DNA of 64,000 bases, taken from assembly GCF_023155745.1 (NCBI RefSeq), contig NZ_JAKNUS010000004.1, forward strand, positions 62,001 through 126,000, written 5' to 3'. Below the pieces are notes generated by a model. It saw only the letters and a list, made by a program, of their open reading frames with translations. It made no database searches and had not been told where the DNA came from. Made by a program: the position numbers and the translations under genes. Numbering within the stretch: the stretch's first letter is position 1; each line of letters opens with the position of its first letter. This document shows, one piece after another, positions 16,972-29,217 of this stretch. Source of the stretch: Microbacterium kunmingense (lineage in GTDB: Bacteria; Actinomycetota; Actinomycetes; Actinomycetales; Microbacteriaceae).

Positions 16972-19158
16972 TCAGCGTTCTGCGACGACAGGCTCCTTCG
17001 AGAGGTCGCCCGTTGCGACCCCGTCGGCAGCCGCGGCGGCCGCCGCCCTGCGACGCTCCACCTCCAGCGGGTCGGCGAACGCGTCCGCGCCCTGCGCAGC
17101 CGCGTCGGCGTCGCTGAGCTTCGGGCGACGTGGCCACCACACCCGGTCGCGCAGCAGGAACGTCAGCGCCGGCACGATGACCGTCCGCACGAGCAAGGTG
17201 TCGATGAGCACGCCGATGCAGACGATGATGCCGATCTGCGTGAGGGTGATGAGCGGCAGCACCCCGAGCACCGCGAAGACCGCGGCGAGCAGGATCCCGG
17301 CGCTGGTGATGACCGCACCCGTCGCGGCGAGCGCGCGGATCATCCCCTGGGTGATGCCGAGCCGGTCGGCCTCCTCCTTCGCGCGGGTGACGAGGAAGAT
17401 GCTGTAGTCCACGCCGAGGGCCACGAGGAACAGGAAGCTGAACAGCAGCACGTTCGTGTCGATCGCCGGGAAACCGAACAGCGGCGTCTGGAACAGCCAC
17501 CAGCTCGCCCCGACCGCCGAGAAGAAGCTCACCACCACCGCGACGAGCAGCAGCAGCGGCGCGACGAGAGCCCGCAGCAGCACGACCAGCACGATGAAGA
17601 CGAGTACCAGGATGAGCGGGATCACCAGCGCCTGGTCGCGCGCTTGCGCGTCGGCGACGTCGAGCGAACGTGCGTCGAGTCCGCCCACGAGCCCGTCGCC
17701 GGCGCCGACGTCGTCAAGCGCGGCGCGCATCGCGGTGATGGCCGCATAGGCCTCAGGCGTCTCGGCGCTGGCGTCGAGGGTGACGTCGATGCGTGCGAGG
17801 TCGTCGGTCTCCTCGGCGATCACCGCCGCGTCGACCCCGTCGATGGTCTCGAGTTCGGCGACGGCGGCGTCGGCGTCATCCCGTCCCACCACGACGGTCG
17901 CGGGCGAGGTGGCACCGGCCGAGAACGCGTCGGCGATGATCTCCTGGCCCACGACCGCCTCGGGCTTGTCGAGGAACCGGTCGTTCTGCGACAGGCCGGT
18001 CTGCACGAAGAAGACACCCGAGGCGAGGGCGCCCAGAACGACGAACCCGCTGATCGCGACGATCGCCGGTCGGCGCGAGACGGCGCGTCCGAGCTTGCCC
18101 CATGGGCTCCGCGAGATCGCGTCGCGCGATCCGAAGCGGGGGATGTAGGGCCAGAACAGGCCTCGGCCGAACAGCACGAGGGCTGCCGGAAGCACGGCGA
18201 GGGCGAAGATCATCGCCACGACGATGCCCACCGCACAGGCGAGCCCGAGGGCGCGGTTGCCCGCGAGCTCGGCGAAGAGGAGCGTCGCGAGGGCCAACGC
18301 AACGGTGGAGCCGCTCGCGATGATGGCGGGGCCGGCACCCCGCACCGCCCGCCGCATGGCCTCGCGACGGTCTTCGTGCAGTCGCAGCTCGTCGCGGTAG
18401 CGGGCGATGAGAAGGAGGGCGTAGTTCGTGCCGGCGCCGAAGACGAGCACCGAGAGGATGCCGGTGATCGACGGGTCGAGTTCGACACCGACAGCGGCGG
18501 CGACGTTGCGTGCCACGATGCCCGCGAGCGCGTCGGCGACGCCGATCACCGTCAGCGGCACGAGCCACAGCCAGGGGCTGCGGTAGGTGATGAGGAGCAG
18601 GATCGCGACGACGATCACCGTGGTCAGGAGCAGCGTGATGTCGGCCCCGGCGAATACCGCGGCGAGGTCGACCTCGAACCCTTCCGGGCCGGTGAAGTAC
18701 ACCCGCACGTCGTCGTCGAGGTCGGCGGCGGCGATGTCGCGGATCTCCTGGGCGCGCTCGGACTGCGCCTCGATGCCGGTCTCGGGATCCAGCGGCACGA
18801 TGACCAGCGCGACGCGACCGTCGTCCGACACCTGCGCCGGCGGGACGAAACCGTCGGGCGTGACGTCGACGAGGTCGCCGAAGACCTTGCCGTTGATGGT
18901 CTCGAGCGCCTCAGCGCTCAGCTCGTCGCCCTCGGCCTCGAATACGAGGAAGGCCGAGGTGGTGTCGGCGCTCGGGAACTCCTCGAGCAGTTCGTCGACC
19001 TGGACCGACTCGGCGGAGTCGGGCAGCCCGACGGCGGGCGCGTTGTCGGATTCGCCGCCGCTGCCGAAGGCGAACAGCGCGGCGGCCGCCGCCGCGGCGA
19101 GCACCAGCACGATCCATGAGGTCTTGGCGGCCGTGATGAAGCGCACATACCCGGTCAT
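16972..19158 (-). CDS. MMPL-family RND transporter
   Basis: A 728-residue polytopic membrane protein of the MMPL/RND type with two repeated halves. Each half has a first transmembrane helix, a large extracellular loop (about residues 40-170 and 395-500) and five further helices. Typical motifs are VFGAGTNYALLLIARYRDEL in half one and LGVDYSIFLVTRAKEEA in half two, which carry the proton-relay residues. It exports hydrophobic compounds or lipids by proton motive force; the substrate is unknown. AGGAG stands before the ATG. The divergent MarR gene, 80 bases away, very probably represses it. Confidence 0.9.
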   Translation of the reverse strand: MTGYVRFITAAKTSWIVLVLAAAAAAALFAFGSGGESDNAPAVGLPDSAESVQVDELLEEFPSADTTSAFLVFEAEGDELSAEALETINGKVFGDLVDVTPDGFVPPAQVSDDGRVALVIVPLDPETGIEAQSERAQEIRDIAAADLDDDVRVYFTGPEGFEVDLAAVFAGADITLLLTTVIVVAILLLITYRSPWLWLVPLTVIGVADALAGIVARNVAAAVGVELDPSITGILSVLVFGAGTNYALLLIARYRDELRLHEDRREAMRRAVRGAGPAIIASGSTVALALATLLFAELAGNRALGLACAVGIVVAMIFALAVLPAALVLFGRGLFWPYIPRFGSRDAISRSPWGKLGRAVSRRPAIVAISGFVVLGALASGVFFVQTGLSQNDRFLDKPEAVVGQEIIADAFSAGATSPATVVVGRDDADAAVAELETIDGVDAAVIAEETDDLARIDVTLDASAETPEAYAAITAMRAALDDVGAGDGLVGGLDARSLDVADAQARDQALVIPLILVLVFIVLVVLLRALVAPLLLLVAVVVSFFSAVGASWWLFQTPLFGFPAIDTNVLLFSFLFLVALGVDYSIFLVTRAKEEADRLGITQGMIRALAATGAVITSAGILLAAVFAVLGVLPLITLTQIGIIVCIGVLIDTLLVRTVIVPALTFLLRDRVWWPRRPKLSDADAAAQGADAFADPLEVERRRAAAAAAADGVATGDLSKEPVVAER

Positions 19159-19226
19159 CGGTCGACTCCTGTGAGAATGAAACGGATTTAATTAGAAAGC
19201 CTAGATATGAGGAAGACTAGCGCAGT

Positions 19227-19232
19227 TATAGT
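19227..19232 (+). promoter_or_regulatory. -10 box (TATAGT) of the marR-type gene
   Basis: TANNNT hexamer with 6 bases to the GTG start at 19239 (leaderless). The 80-bp divergent region is AT-rich compared with the genome (TTTAATTAG, CCTAGATAT) and is the likely MarR binding region for both genes. Confidence 0.6.
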
Positions 19233-19238
19233 GGGCAT

Positions 19239-19721
19239 GTGCACGCAGCGGATGTCCCGTCGACGCCGGCTCCCCCCGGCGGGCCTGCGTTCCGCGCGCC
19301 CACCACGCTGCTGCGCGAGGTGCTCGACGTCACCGAGCTGTTCGAAGAGCGCATGCGCCGCGAGCTCACGGTGAACCCCACCGACCTGGAGGCGATGGAG
19401 CACCTGCTCATGGCCGGCCCGCTCACGCCCAGCGAGCTGGCCAAGCGCCTCGGGATCTCGACGGCCTCCACGACGACCGCCGTCGACCGACTGGTGGCAC
19501 TGGGTCACGTCACCCGCGAGCCGCACCCCACAGATCGCCGAGGTGTGATGGTGGTTCCCACACCGGCATCCCGCGCCCGGGCCCTGGGCATGCTGATGCC
19601 GATGATCCAGGACGTCGACCGGGAGCTCGACGAGTTCACCGCTGAGGAGCAGGAGGTCATCGCCCGCTATCTCTCACGGGTGATCGCGACCTACCGGGCT
19701 CACGCCGCCGCAGCGGACTGA
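19239..19721 (+). CDS. MarR-family transcriptional regulator
   Basis: A 160-residue winged-helix protein: an N-terminal dimer helix, LTPSELAKRLGISTASTTTAVDRLVALGHV as helix-turn-helix, and HPTDRRGVMVVPT as the wing (the DRR motif of MarR proteins). It is divergent from the MMPL transporter and is likely its repressor, released by a transported hydrophobic ligand. The GTG start is chosen because it sits six bases after TATAGT and begins the only continuous frame. It converges with pheA with 12 bases between. Confidence 0.88.
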   Translation: MHAADVPSTPAPPGGPAFRAPTTLLREVLDVTELFEERMRRELTVNPTDLEAMEHLLMAGPLTPSELAKRLGISTASTTTAVDRLVALGHVTREPHPTDRRGVMVVPTPASRARALGMLMPMIQDVDRELDEFTAEEQEVIARYLSRVIATYRAHAAAAD

Positions 19722-19733
19722 TCCGCCCGCGGA

Positions 19734-20708
19734 TCAGGTCTCGGGCTCGCCGCTGAGGAGCCCCCGCAGCCAGTCCCGCGCCTCGACGAACACGTCATCG
19801 GAGTATCGGTCGGGGTAGCGCACCACGGCGCGATCGGCGCGCGGGTAGGAACCGAGGAAGATCACCTTCGGGCTGAAGCGGCGAAGACCCATGAGCGCAT
19901 CGGCCATCCGCTCGTCGTGGACGTGCCCGTCGGCGTCGATGACGAAACGGTAGCGGCCGAGCTCGTCGCCGATCGGGCGCGAGGCGAGCAACGAGAGGTT
20001 GATGCCTCGGGTGGCGAACTGCTCCAGCATCTCCAGCAGCGCACCCGGTCGGTCGTCGGGCAGCTCGACGATGAGCGAGGTCTTGTCCGCGCCCGTGGGC
20101 TCGGGCGGCGCGACGGTCTTCCCCACCAGCACGAATCGGGTCACCGCATTGAGGTTGTCGCCGATCTTCTCGGCCAGCAGCTCCAGGTCGTGGTGCTCGA
20201 GGATCCCCGGCGGCGCGATCGCGGCATCCGCATCGCTGGTGCCGTCGAGGAGCCCGAGGGCGCTGGCGACATTGCTGGATGCCGGGATGTGCGCGTGCGC
20301 GGGGAGGGTGCGCGTCAGCCACTGCAGGCACTGCGCGTAGGCGACGGGGTGCGCGGCGACGAGCGAGACGTCCTCCAGCCGCATCCCCCGGCGCCCGACG
20401 AGCACGAAATCGACCGGCACCAGGTACTCGCCGATGATGCGCAGCCCCGCGACGGTGGCGAGCGCGTCCTGGGCGGTGGACACGCCGCCGTCGACGGAGT
20501 TCTCGATGGCGATCATCGCCGCATGAGCGCGACCGTCGATGACGTCGGAGAGGGCCTCGCCGACGTTGTGCACGGGCCGCCAGATCTGACCGCGCGCCTC
20601 GGGAACCTGTGCCAGCGCCGCTTCGGTGAAGGTGCCGGCCGGGCCGAGGAAGCTGTAGGTCCGGCGGGTGGGAGCGGATGCCACGGGCCCGGCGGCGTCG
20701 GAAGTCAC
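19734..20708 (-). CDS. pheA: Prephenate dehydratase
   Basis: A 324-residue monofunctional prephenate dehydratase that makes phenylpyruvate for phenylalanine synthesis. The catalytic domain starts TYSFLGPAGTFTEAAL; ENSVDGGVSTAQDAL and SNVASALGLLDG are also visible. A C-terminal ACT domain (TSLIVELPDDRPGALLEML ... GINLSLLASRPI) gives feedback control by Phe. The frame is open further upstream, but GTG 20706-20708 lies 7 bases after TAGGCT, giving a leaderless start; ATG 20724-20726 is the alternative. Confidence 0.93.
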   Translation of the reverse strand: MTSDAAGPVASAPTRRTYSFLGPAGTFTEAALAQVPEARGQIWRPVHNVGEALSDVIDGRAHAAMIAIENSVDGGVSTAQDALATVAGLRIIGEYLVPVDFVLVGRRGMRLEDVSLVAAHPVAYAQCLQWLTRTLPAHAHIPASSNVASALGLLDGTSDADAAIAPPGILEHHDLELLAEKIGDNLNAVTRFVLVGKTVAPPEPTGADKTSLIVELPDDRPGALLEMLEQFATRGINLSLLASRPIGDELGRYRFVIDADGHVHDERMADALMGLRRFSPKVIFLGSYPRADRAVVRYPDRYSDDVFVEARDWLRGLLSGEPET

Positions 20709-20715
20709 GGCGTTC

Positions 20716-20721
20716 AGCCTA
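20716..20721 (-). promoter_or_regulatory. -10 box (TAGGCT) of pheA
   Basis: Consensus actinobacterial -10 hexamer, 7 bases before the preferred GTG start; it overlaps the alternative upstream ATG, which argues against that ATG. Confidence 0.6.
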
Positions 20722-20798
20722 GCCATCCGGTAGCGCAACCGAGCCACCCGGCATGTCAACCCGTGCGGCGGGTACCCCGGTCGGGGCAGACTGGGGGC

Positions 20799-22439
<1,641 letters not shown>

Positions 22440-22519
22440 GCCGACCGGCCGTTCTGCCGCCGGGAAGCGCGCGGGCGGAGCGTACCGAATTCATCCGCCC
22501 GCGTCGACCCCGTGGGGCA

Positions 22520-22525
22520 TACACT
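22520..22525 (+). promoter_or_regulatory. -10 box (TACACT) of the short lacI-type gene
   Basis: TANNNT hexamer with 6 bases to the GTG at 22532; leaderless start inferred. Its presence suggests that the truncated regulator is still expressed. Confidence 0.55.
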
Positions 22526-22531
22526 GAGCCT

Positions 22532-23089
22532 GTGACCGAGAGCGTCGCGCTTACCCGAGGTGCACCCACTCTCCACGACGTAGCCCGCGAGGCGGGCGTG
22601 TCGTTGGCGACTGCATCGCGCGTTCTGAACGGGTCGAACCGCAAGGTCGCTGACAGTTATCGCGTCCGTGTGGAGGCGGCGGCGACCAAACTCGGCTACA
22701 CCGCCAACGTCGCCGCGCAGGCGATCGCGCGAGGCGCCTCGGCCATCACAGCCTTCATCGTCACCGACATGACCGATGCGCGATTCGGCGCCCTGACCCG
22801 CGCGCTCTCGCGCGAGACCGAGGCCGCGGGGCTGATCCTCACGGTCGCCGAGACCGGCGGCGACGCCGAGCGCGAGCGGAAGATCCTCCAGACCCTCCGC
22901 GGCCAGCGACCGCAGGGGCTCATCCTCGGCGCGGGGGTCGCCGGCGTCGAGGGTCCTGTCGCGGCCGAGATCTCGGCGTTGCAGGCCATGGGAACACGGC
23001 TCGTCACCTTCGCGCCCGAGGACGCCGCCGACGACGCGGATGCGGCGGCCCGCGCCATCCGCGTCATCCGCAACCTTCCGGAGGACTGA
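22532..23089 (+). CDS. Truncated LacI-family DNA-binding protein
   Basis: A 185-residue protein with an intact LacI headpiece: TLHDVAREAGVSLATASRVLNG as helix-turn-helix and the hinge helix region RVRVEAAATKLGYTANVAAQ. It has only the first part of the sugar-binding domain (ITAFIVTDMTDARFGALTRA ... PQGLILGAG). Full LacI proteins are about 335 residues; here the frame ends in an acidic Ala-rich tail 37 bases before galE. No continuation is seen in other frames, so this is either a real short regulator or a deletion remnant. It may bind operators as a dimer without sugar response. It precedes galE, which it may control. Confidence 0.75.
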   Translation: MTESVALTRGAPTLHDVAREAGVSLATASRVLNGSNRKVADSYRVRVEAAATKLGYTANVAAQAIARGASAITAFIVTDMTDARFGALTRALSRETEAAGLILTVAETGGDAERERKILQTLRGQRPQGLILGAGVAGVEGPVAAEISALQAMGTRLVTFAPEDAADDADAAARAIRVIRNLPED

Positions 23090-23126
23090 ATCGGGCCCTG
23101 CCGCGGGGTGCGGCAGGATGGGAGCC

Positions 23127-24104
23127 ATGTCTTGGCTTGTCACCGGCGGGGCCGGCTACATCGGTGCGCACATCGTCAGAGCTCTGGATGCCGCGGGGCT
23201 GCCCCCCGTCGTCATCGATGACCTCTCCAGTGGTCACCCGGGGTTCGTCCCCGACGGCGTCCCGTTCGTGCGAGGCAGCATTCTCGATCGGGCGCTCATG
23301 GAGCAGACGCTCCGCGAGCACGCCGTGACCGGCGTCATCCATCTCGCGGGATTCAAATACGCCGGCGTCTCGGTGAAGCGCCCCCTGCACACCTACGCGC
23401 AGAACGTCGAGGGCACACGCATCGTCCTCGAGGCGATGGAGGCCGCCGGCGTGGCGAACCTCGTGTTCTCGTCCTCCGCCGCGGTATACGGCACCCCCGA
23501 CGTCCCGCTCGTCACCGAGGATCTCCCCAAGCGCCCCGCGAGCCCCTACGGCGAGTCGAAGCTCATCGGCGAGTGGCTGATCCGCGATCAGGCTGTCGCC
23601 ACCGCCGAGACGGCCGTGCCGCTTCGCCACACCTCGCTGCGCTACTTCAACGTCGTGGGCTCGGGTGACCGCTCGGTCTACGACACCTCGCCGCACAACC
23701 TCTTCCCGCTCGTCTTCGAGGCGCTCATCGAGGGACGCACCCCCCGGATCAACGGGGACGACTACGACACCCCCGACGGCACGAACGTGCGCGACTACGT
23801 CCACGTCGCCGACATCGCCGCGGCGCACGCGGTCGCCGCGCAGCGGCTGGCGGCCGGCGAGCCCGTCGAGGCCGCGTACAACCTCGGCTCGGGCGACGGC
23901 CTGTCGGTGCGCCAGATCATGGACGCCATGGTGCGGGTCACCGGCATCGACTTCACCCCCGAAATCGGGCCGCGCCGCGCCGGCGACCCCGACCGGATCG
24001 TCGCGACCGGCGAGCTCGCGGCCCGCGACCTCGACTGGAAGATGCGTTACAGCGTCGACGAGATGGTCCGCACGGGGTGGGAGGCGCGGCGCGCCGCGGC
24101 CTGA
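23127..24104 (+). CDS. galE: UDP-glucose 4-epimerase
   Basis: A 325-residue short-chain dehydrogenase-like epimerase. The NAD-binding motif is VTGGAGYIGAHIV at the N-terminus, the catalytic YGESK (Tyr-x-x-x-Lys) follows FSSSAAVYG, and the YNLGSGDGLSV and GRRAGDP-like (GPRRAGDPDRI) substrate motifs are present. It interconverts UDP-galactose and UDP-glucose for the Leloir pathway and for cell-surface sugars. Start chosen at the ATG just before the Rossmann strand. galT and galK follow after a divergent regulator gene. Confidence 0.93.
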   Translation: MSWLVTGGAGYIGAHIVRALDAAGLPPVVIDDLSSGHPGFVPDGVPFVRGSILDRALMEQTLREHAVTGVIHLAGFKYAGVSVKRPLHTYAQNVEGTRIVLEAMEAAGVANLVFSSSAAVYGTPDVPLVTEDLPKRPASPYGESKLIGEWLIRDQAVATAETAVPLRHTSLRYFNVVGSGDRSVYDTSPHNLFPLVFEALIEGRTPRINGDDYDTPDGTNVRDYVHVADIAAAHAVAAQRLAAGEPVEAAYNLGSGDGLSVRQIMDAMVRVTGIDFTPEIGPRRAGDPDRIVATGELAARDLDWKMRYSVDEMVRTGWEARRAAA

Positions 24105-24140
24105 CCGCTCCGTGCGGCGCGAACCCCGACGGCGTGCGGA

Positions 24141-25145
24141 TCAGCGGCGGGGAGCGGTGCTGGCCCGCAGAACGAGGGCCGGGGTGAACGTCTCGACCAC
24201 CGGCGCCGTGTCGGCCTCCGACTCGACATCCTCCAGCAGCACCTCGACAGCGCGCGCACCGAGGGCGTCGAAGTCCTGACGCACGGTCGTCAGCGGCGGA
24301 CGGTACTCCGCGGCGTCGGCGATGTCGTCGAAGCCGACGACGCTGACATCCGCGGGCACCGTCTTCCCCGCGTCGGCGAGCGCGCGGAGGGCGCCCAACG
24401 CCATCTGGTCGTTGGCGACGAAGACGGCGGTCGCGTCGTCGAGGCGACCGCCGGCCGCATACCCGGATGCCGCGCTCCAGTCGCCCCGCACCGGTACCGG
24501 CACCTCAAGCCCGGCCGCGGTGAGCGCGCTGCGCCAGCCCTCCTCGCGCTGTCGCGCCGCGAAGGAATCCGCGGGTCCGGCAATATGGGCGATGTGGCGA
24601 TGCCCGAGCTCGAGAAGGTGCGCGACCGCCTGGTGCGCTCCCGCGGCGTGGTCGGTCTGCACGACGTGGAACCCCGGTGCCGCATCGGGTGACGCGGGGG
24701 CACCCGGCGCGTCGACGAGGAGGAGGCGGAAGCCGGCAGCGGCGGGGACCGTCGCGGCGAAGGGTGACGCCTCGTTCAGGACGACGACGCCGTCGACGCC
24801 CTGATCGGCGAGCCGCTTGAAGGCATCGTCGGCCGATTCCGGTCCGACCGCCGTCACCAGGGCCACACCGTACCCGCGGCCTGCGGCCGCCGCCGCCACG
24901 GCCTGGAGCATGCGGGAGTTCCCCACCGTGTCGAGCGTCGCGACCACGAGCCCGATCGTCTGGGTGCGCCCCGTGCGCAGCGCACGTGCCGCGCGGTGCG
25001 GGCGATAGCCGAGCCGCGACATGGCCGCTTCCACGCGCGCACGCGTCGCGGGGTCGACGCGGGGGCTGGCGTTGACGACCCTCGACACCGTCTGACCCGA
25101 CACCCCGGCCGCGGCGGCGACATCGGCCATGGAGACTCGGCGCAC
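24141..25145 (-). CDS. LacI-family transcriptional regulator, probable galactose repressor
   Basis: A 334-residue full-length LacI/GalR protein. The N-terminal helix-turn-helix is SMADVAAAAGVSGQTVSRVVN with hinge RVEAAMSRLGYRPHRAARAL. The periplasmic-binding-like sensor domain is complete, with VVLNEASPF, AVAHLLELGHRHIAHIAG and VSVVGFDDIADA. The GTG start has a strong GGAGGGGG ribosome site. It is divergent from galT across 77 bases that hold two near-palindromic GTTGACGT sites, so it probably represses galTK and itself and responds to galactose or a derivative. The inducer is inferred from context only. Confidence 0.88.
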   Translation of the reverse strand: MRRVSMADVAAAAGVSGQTVSRVVNASPRVDPATRARVEAAMSRLGYRPHRAARALRTGRTQTIGLVVATLDTVGNSRMLQAVAAAAAGRGYGVALVTAVGPESADDAFKRLADQGVDGVVVLNEASPFAATVPAAAGFRLLLVDAPGAPASPDAAPGFHVVQTDHAAGAHQAVAHLLELGHRHIAHIAGPADSFAARQREEGWRSALTAAGLEVPVPVRGDWSAASGYAAGGRLDDATAVFVANDQMALGALRALADAGKTVPADVSVVGFDDIADAAEYRPPLTTVRQDFDALGARAVEVLLEDVESEADTAPVVETFTPALVLRASTAPRR

Positions 25146-25186
25146 GTCCCCCTCCCCCCCGACGTAACTCCGGCGATCCGCGCCAT

Positions 25187-25198
25187 GTTGACGTTACC
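25187..25198. promoter_or_regulatory. Putative LacI/GalR operator O1
   Basis: GTTGACGTTACC, half matching the palindromic form GTTNACGTNAAC with the central ACGT typical of LacI-family sites. It lies upstream of the galT -10 box in the -35 region. Confidence 0.5.
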
Positions 25199-25210
25199 AC
25201 GAGGCCGAGC

Positions 25211-25216
25211 TATCGT
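25211..25216 (+). promoter_or_regulatory. -10 box (TATCGT) of galTK
   Basis: TANNNT hexamer, 6 bases before the galT GTG (25223); leaderless. The adjacent operator covers the predicted transcription start. Confidence 0.6.
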
Positions 25217-25228
25217 GTTGACGTGAAC
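25217..25228. promoter_or_regulatory. Putative LacI/GalR operator O2 over the galT start
   Basis: GTTGACGTGAAC, a near-perfect palindrome (GTT and AAC ends, central ACGT). It starts right after the -10 box and includes the galT start codon, an ideal place for repression. The spacing from O1 is 30 bases, about three helix turns. Confidence 0.55.
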
Positions 25229-26424
25229 ATGCAGGAGTTCGGCGCCACGGATGCCGCATCGACCACCCCGCACGCCGAGCTCCTCACCGGTGGCGTCACC
25301 AAGCGTTCGACCCGCCTCGCCGACGGGCGGGAGTTGATCTACTTCGACGACCCCGACACCACACTCGGCCCCGAGCGATCCGTCGACGCCCGCACTCTCG
25401 ACCCCCGGCCGCAGACCGCCACGATGCGCCTCGACGTGCTCACCGGCGACTGGATCTCCGTCGCCGCGGCGCGGCAGAATCGCGCCTTCCTCCCGCCGGC
25501 CGAGCTCGATCCCCTCGCACCGCAGACGCCCACCAACCCGTCCGAGATCCCGTCGCGCTACGACGTCGCCGTCTTCGAGAACAGGTCGCCGTCGTTCGGA
25601 CCGGCGCTGCGCACGGCGCACGGCGACGCGCCGGAGGCCGCCGACCCGCCGCAGGGCCTCGACGATCTCGCCGAACTCGCGCTCGGTCGCACCCGCACCT
25701 CGGTCGGGCGCTGCGAGGTGGTCTGTTTCAGCCCCGCGCACGAGGGCTCGTTCGGCACCCAGACCCCGACCCGCGCGCGCACGGTCATCGAAGCCTGGGC
25801 CGATCGCACCGCCGCCCTCTCGGCCCTTCCCGGCATCGAGCAGGTCTTCCCGTTCGAGAATCGCGGCGAGGCCATCGGCGTCACCCTCGCCCATCCGCAC
25901 GGCCAGATCTACGCCTATCCCTACGTCACCCCGCGCACGCAGCAGTTGCTGCGCTCGCTGGACAAGGCCGGTCCCGACCTCTTCTCGCGCATCCTCGACA
26001 GCGAGCGCGCCTCGACACGGGTGATCCTCAGCGGCGAGCACTGGACGGCTTTCGTGCCCTTCGCCGCACGCTGGCCGATCGAGGTGCACCTCGTGCCGCA
26101 TCGGCACGTCGCCGACTTCGCCGAGACCACCGCTGCCGAACGCGACGAGCTCGCGCCGCTGTACCTGCGGCTGCTCCGCGGCGTCGACGCGATGTATGAC
26201 TCGCCCACCCCGTACATCGCCGCCTGGCACCAGGCGCCCGTCCATGTGGCGCGCGACAGCGCTCGCCTGCACCTGCAGCTGACCTCGCCCCGCCGCGCCG
26301 CCGACAAGCTGAAGTTCCTCGCCGGATCCGAGGCGGCGATGGGCGCCTGGATCGGCGACATCCCGCCCGAGTCCGCCGCCGAGCGCCTGCGCGCGGCCGT
26401 GGCATCCGTTCCCGAGGTGACCCT

Positions 26425-26428
<4 letters not shown>
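25223..26428 (+). CDS. galT: Galactose-1-phosphate uridylyltransferase
   Basis: A 401-residue HIT-superfamily enzyme that exchanges UMP between UDP-glucose and galactose-1-phosphate. The active-site block GVTLAHPHGQIYAYPYV contains the HPH triad whose second His carries UMP; EVVCFSPAHEGSFG precedes it and EVHLVPHRHVADF lies in the C-terminal half. Length is close to the actinobacterial GalT type. The start is GTG 25223, leaderless after TATCGT. Its stop overlaps the galK start (GTGA), so galTK is one coupled operon. Confidence 0.94.
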
Positions 26429-28578
<2,150 letters not shown>

Positions 28579-28619
28579 CGGCGCTCGCGCGGCGCGTCAG
28601 CAGGAGGGCGCCGTCGATC

Positions 28620-29213
28620 TCAGGGGGAGAGGAGTCGATCCAGAAGCGCGAGGATGCGCGCGTGATCCAGGCCCGGGTCCAGCAGCCACTGTGACTGCAG
28701 ACCGTCCGAGGCCGCGATCACGAGGGCCGCCACCTCGTCGGGGTCGACGTCGTCACGCATGCGGCCCGCGGCCTGACTCTCGCGGACACGCGCCGCCAGG
28801 CCCTCCCGGAGCCGCGCGAAGCGGGTCGTGACGAACGCCCGGGCGACAGGGCGGTCCTCCTCGAGGGCGGCGGCGACGAGGGTCGAGTACAGCTGCACGA
28901 GCCCCGGTATTTCGCGATTGCGCTCGGCCGAGTACCGCATCATCTCGGCCGGCGTCGTTTCGGGGGCGAGCGGCACCGCATGGTCGCGCTGCGACTGCCG
29001 GTACACCTCCACGAGCAGCTCCTCGAGCGACCCGAAGTAGTGCCGGAGAGCGGCGTGGGTGACTCCCACCTCGCTGGCGATCGCGCGCAGGCTCGTCCGG
29101 TCGGCTCCCCGCCGCGCGAAGACCTCGATCGCGCGATCGATGATCTCCTGGCGCCGGGCGATGCCCTTGGGTGAGACGCCTCGACTCCCCGGCGACGCCG
29201 GCTCAGCGGTCAT
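28620..29213 (-). CDS. TetR-family transcriptional regulator
   Basis: A 197-residue TetR protein. The N-terminal HTH is TSLRAIASEVGVTHAALRHYFGS, following ARRQEIIDRAIEVFARRG, with a helical ligand domain after it (LVAAALEEDRPVARAFVTTR). The frame is open upstream into the neighbouring gene, but the ATG at 29211-29213 lies 4 bases after the oxidoreductase stop and begins the usual basic N-terminus. It is the last gene of the isomerase-dehydrogenase operon; the perfect 30-bp palindrome upstream of that operon (31206-31235) is the best candidate operator for it. Confidence 0.87.
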   Translation of the reverse strand: MTAEPASPGSRGVSPKGIARRQEIIDRAIEVFARRGADRTSLRAIASEVGVTHAALRHYFGSLEELLVEVYRQSQRDHAVPLAPETTPAEMMRYSAERNREIPGLVQLYSTLVAAALEEDRPVARAFVTTRFARLREGLAARVRESQAAGRMRDDVDPDEVAALVIAASDGLQSQWLLDPGLDHARILALLDRLLSP

Positions 29214-29217
29214 CCGC

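Noticed and set aside
17644..19119. 491-codon plus-strand frame opposite the MMPL gene
   Set aside because: Composition is Glu/Asp/Arg/Gly-rich as expected for the complement of a membrane protein gene; the MMPL motifs on the other strand are clear.
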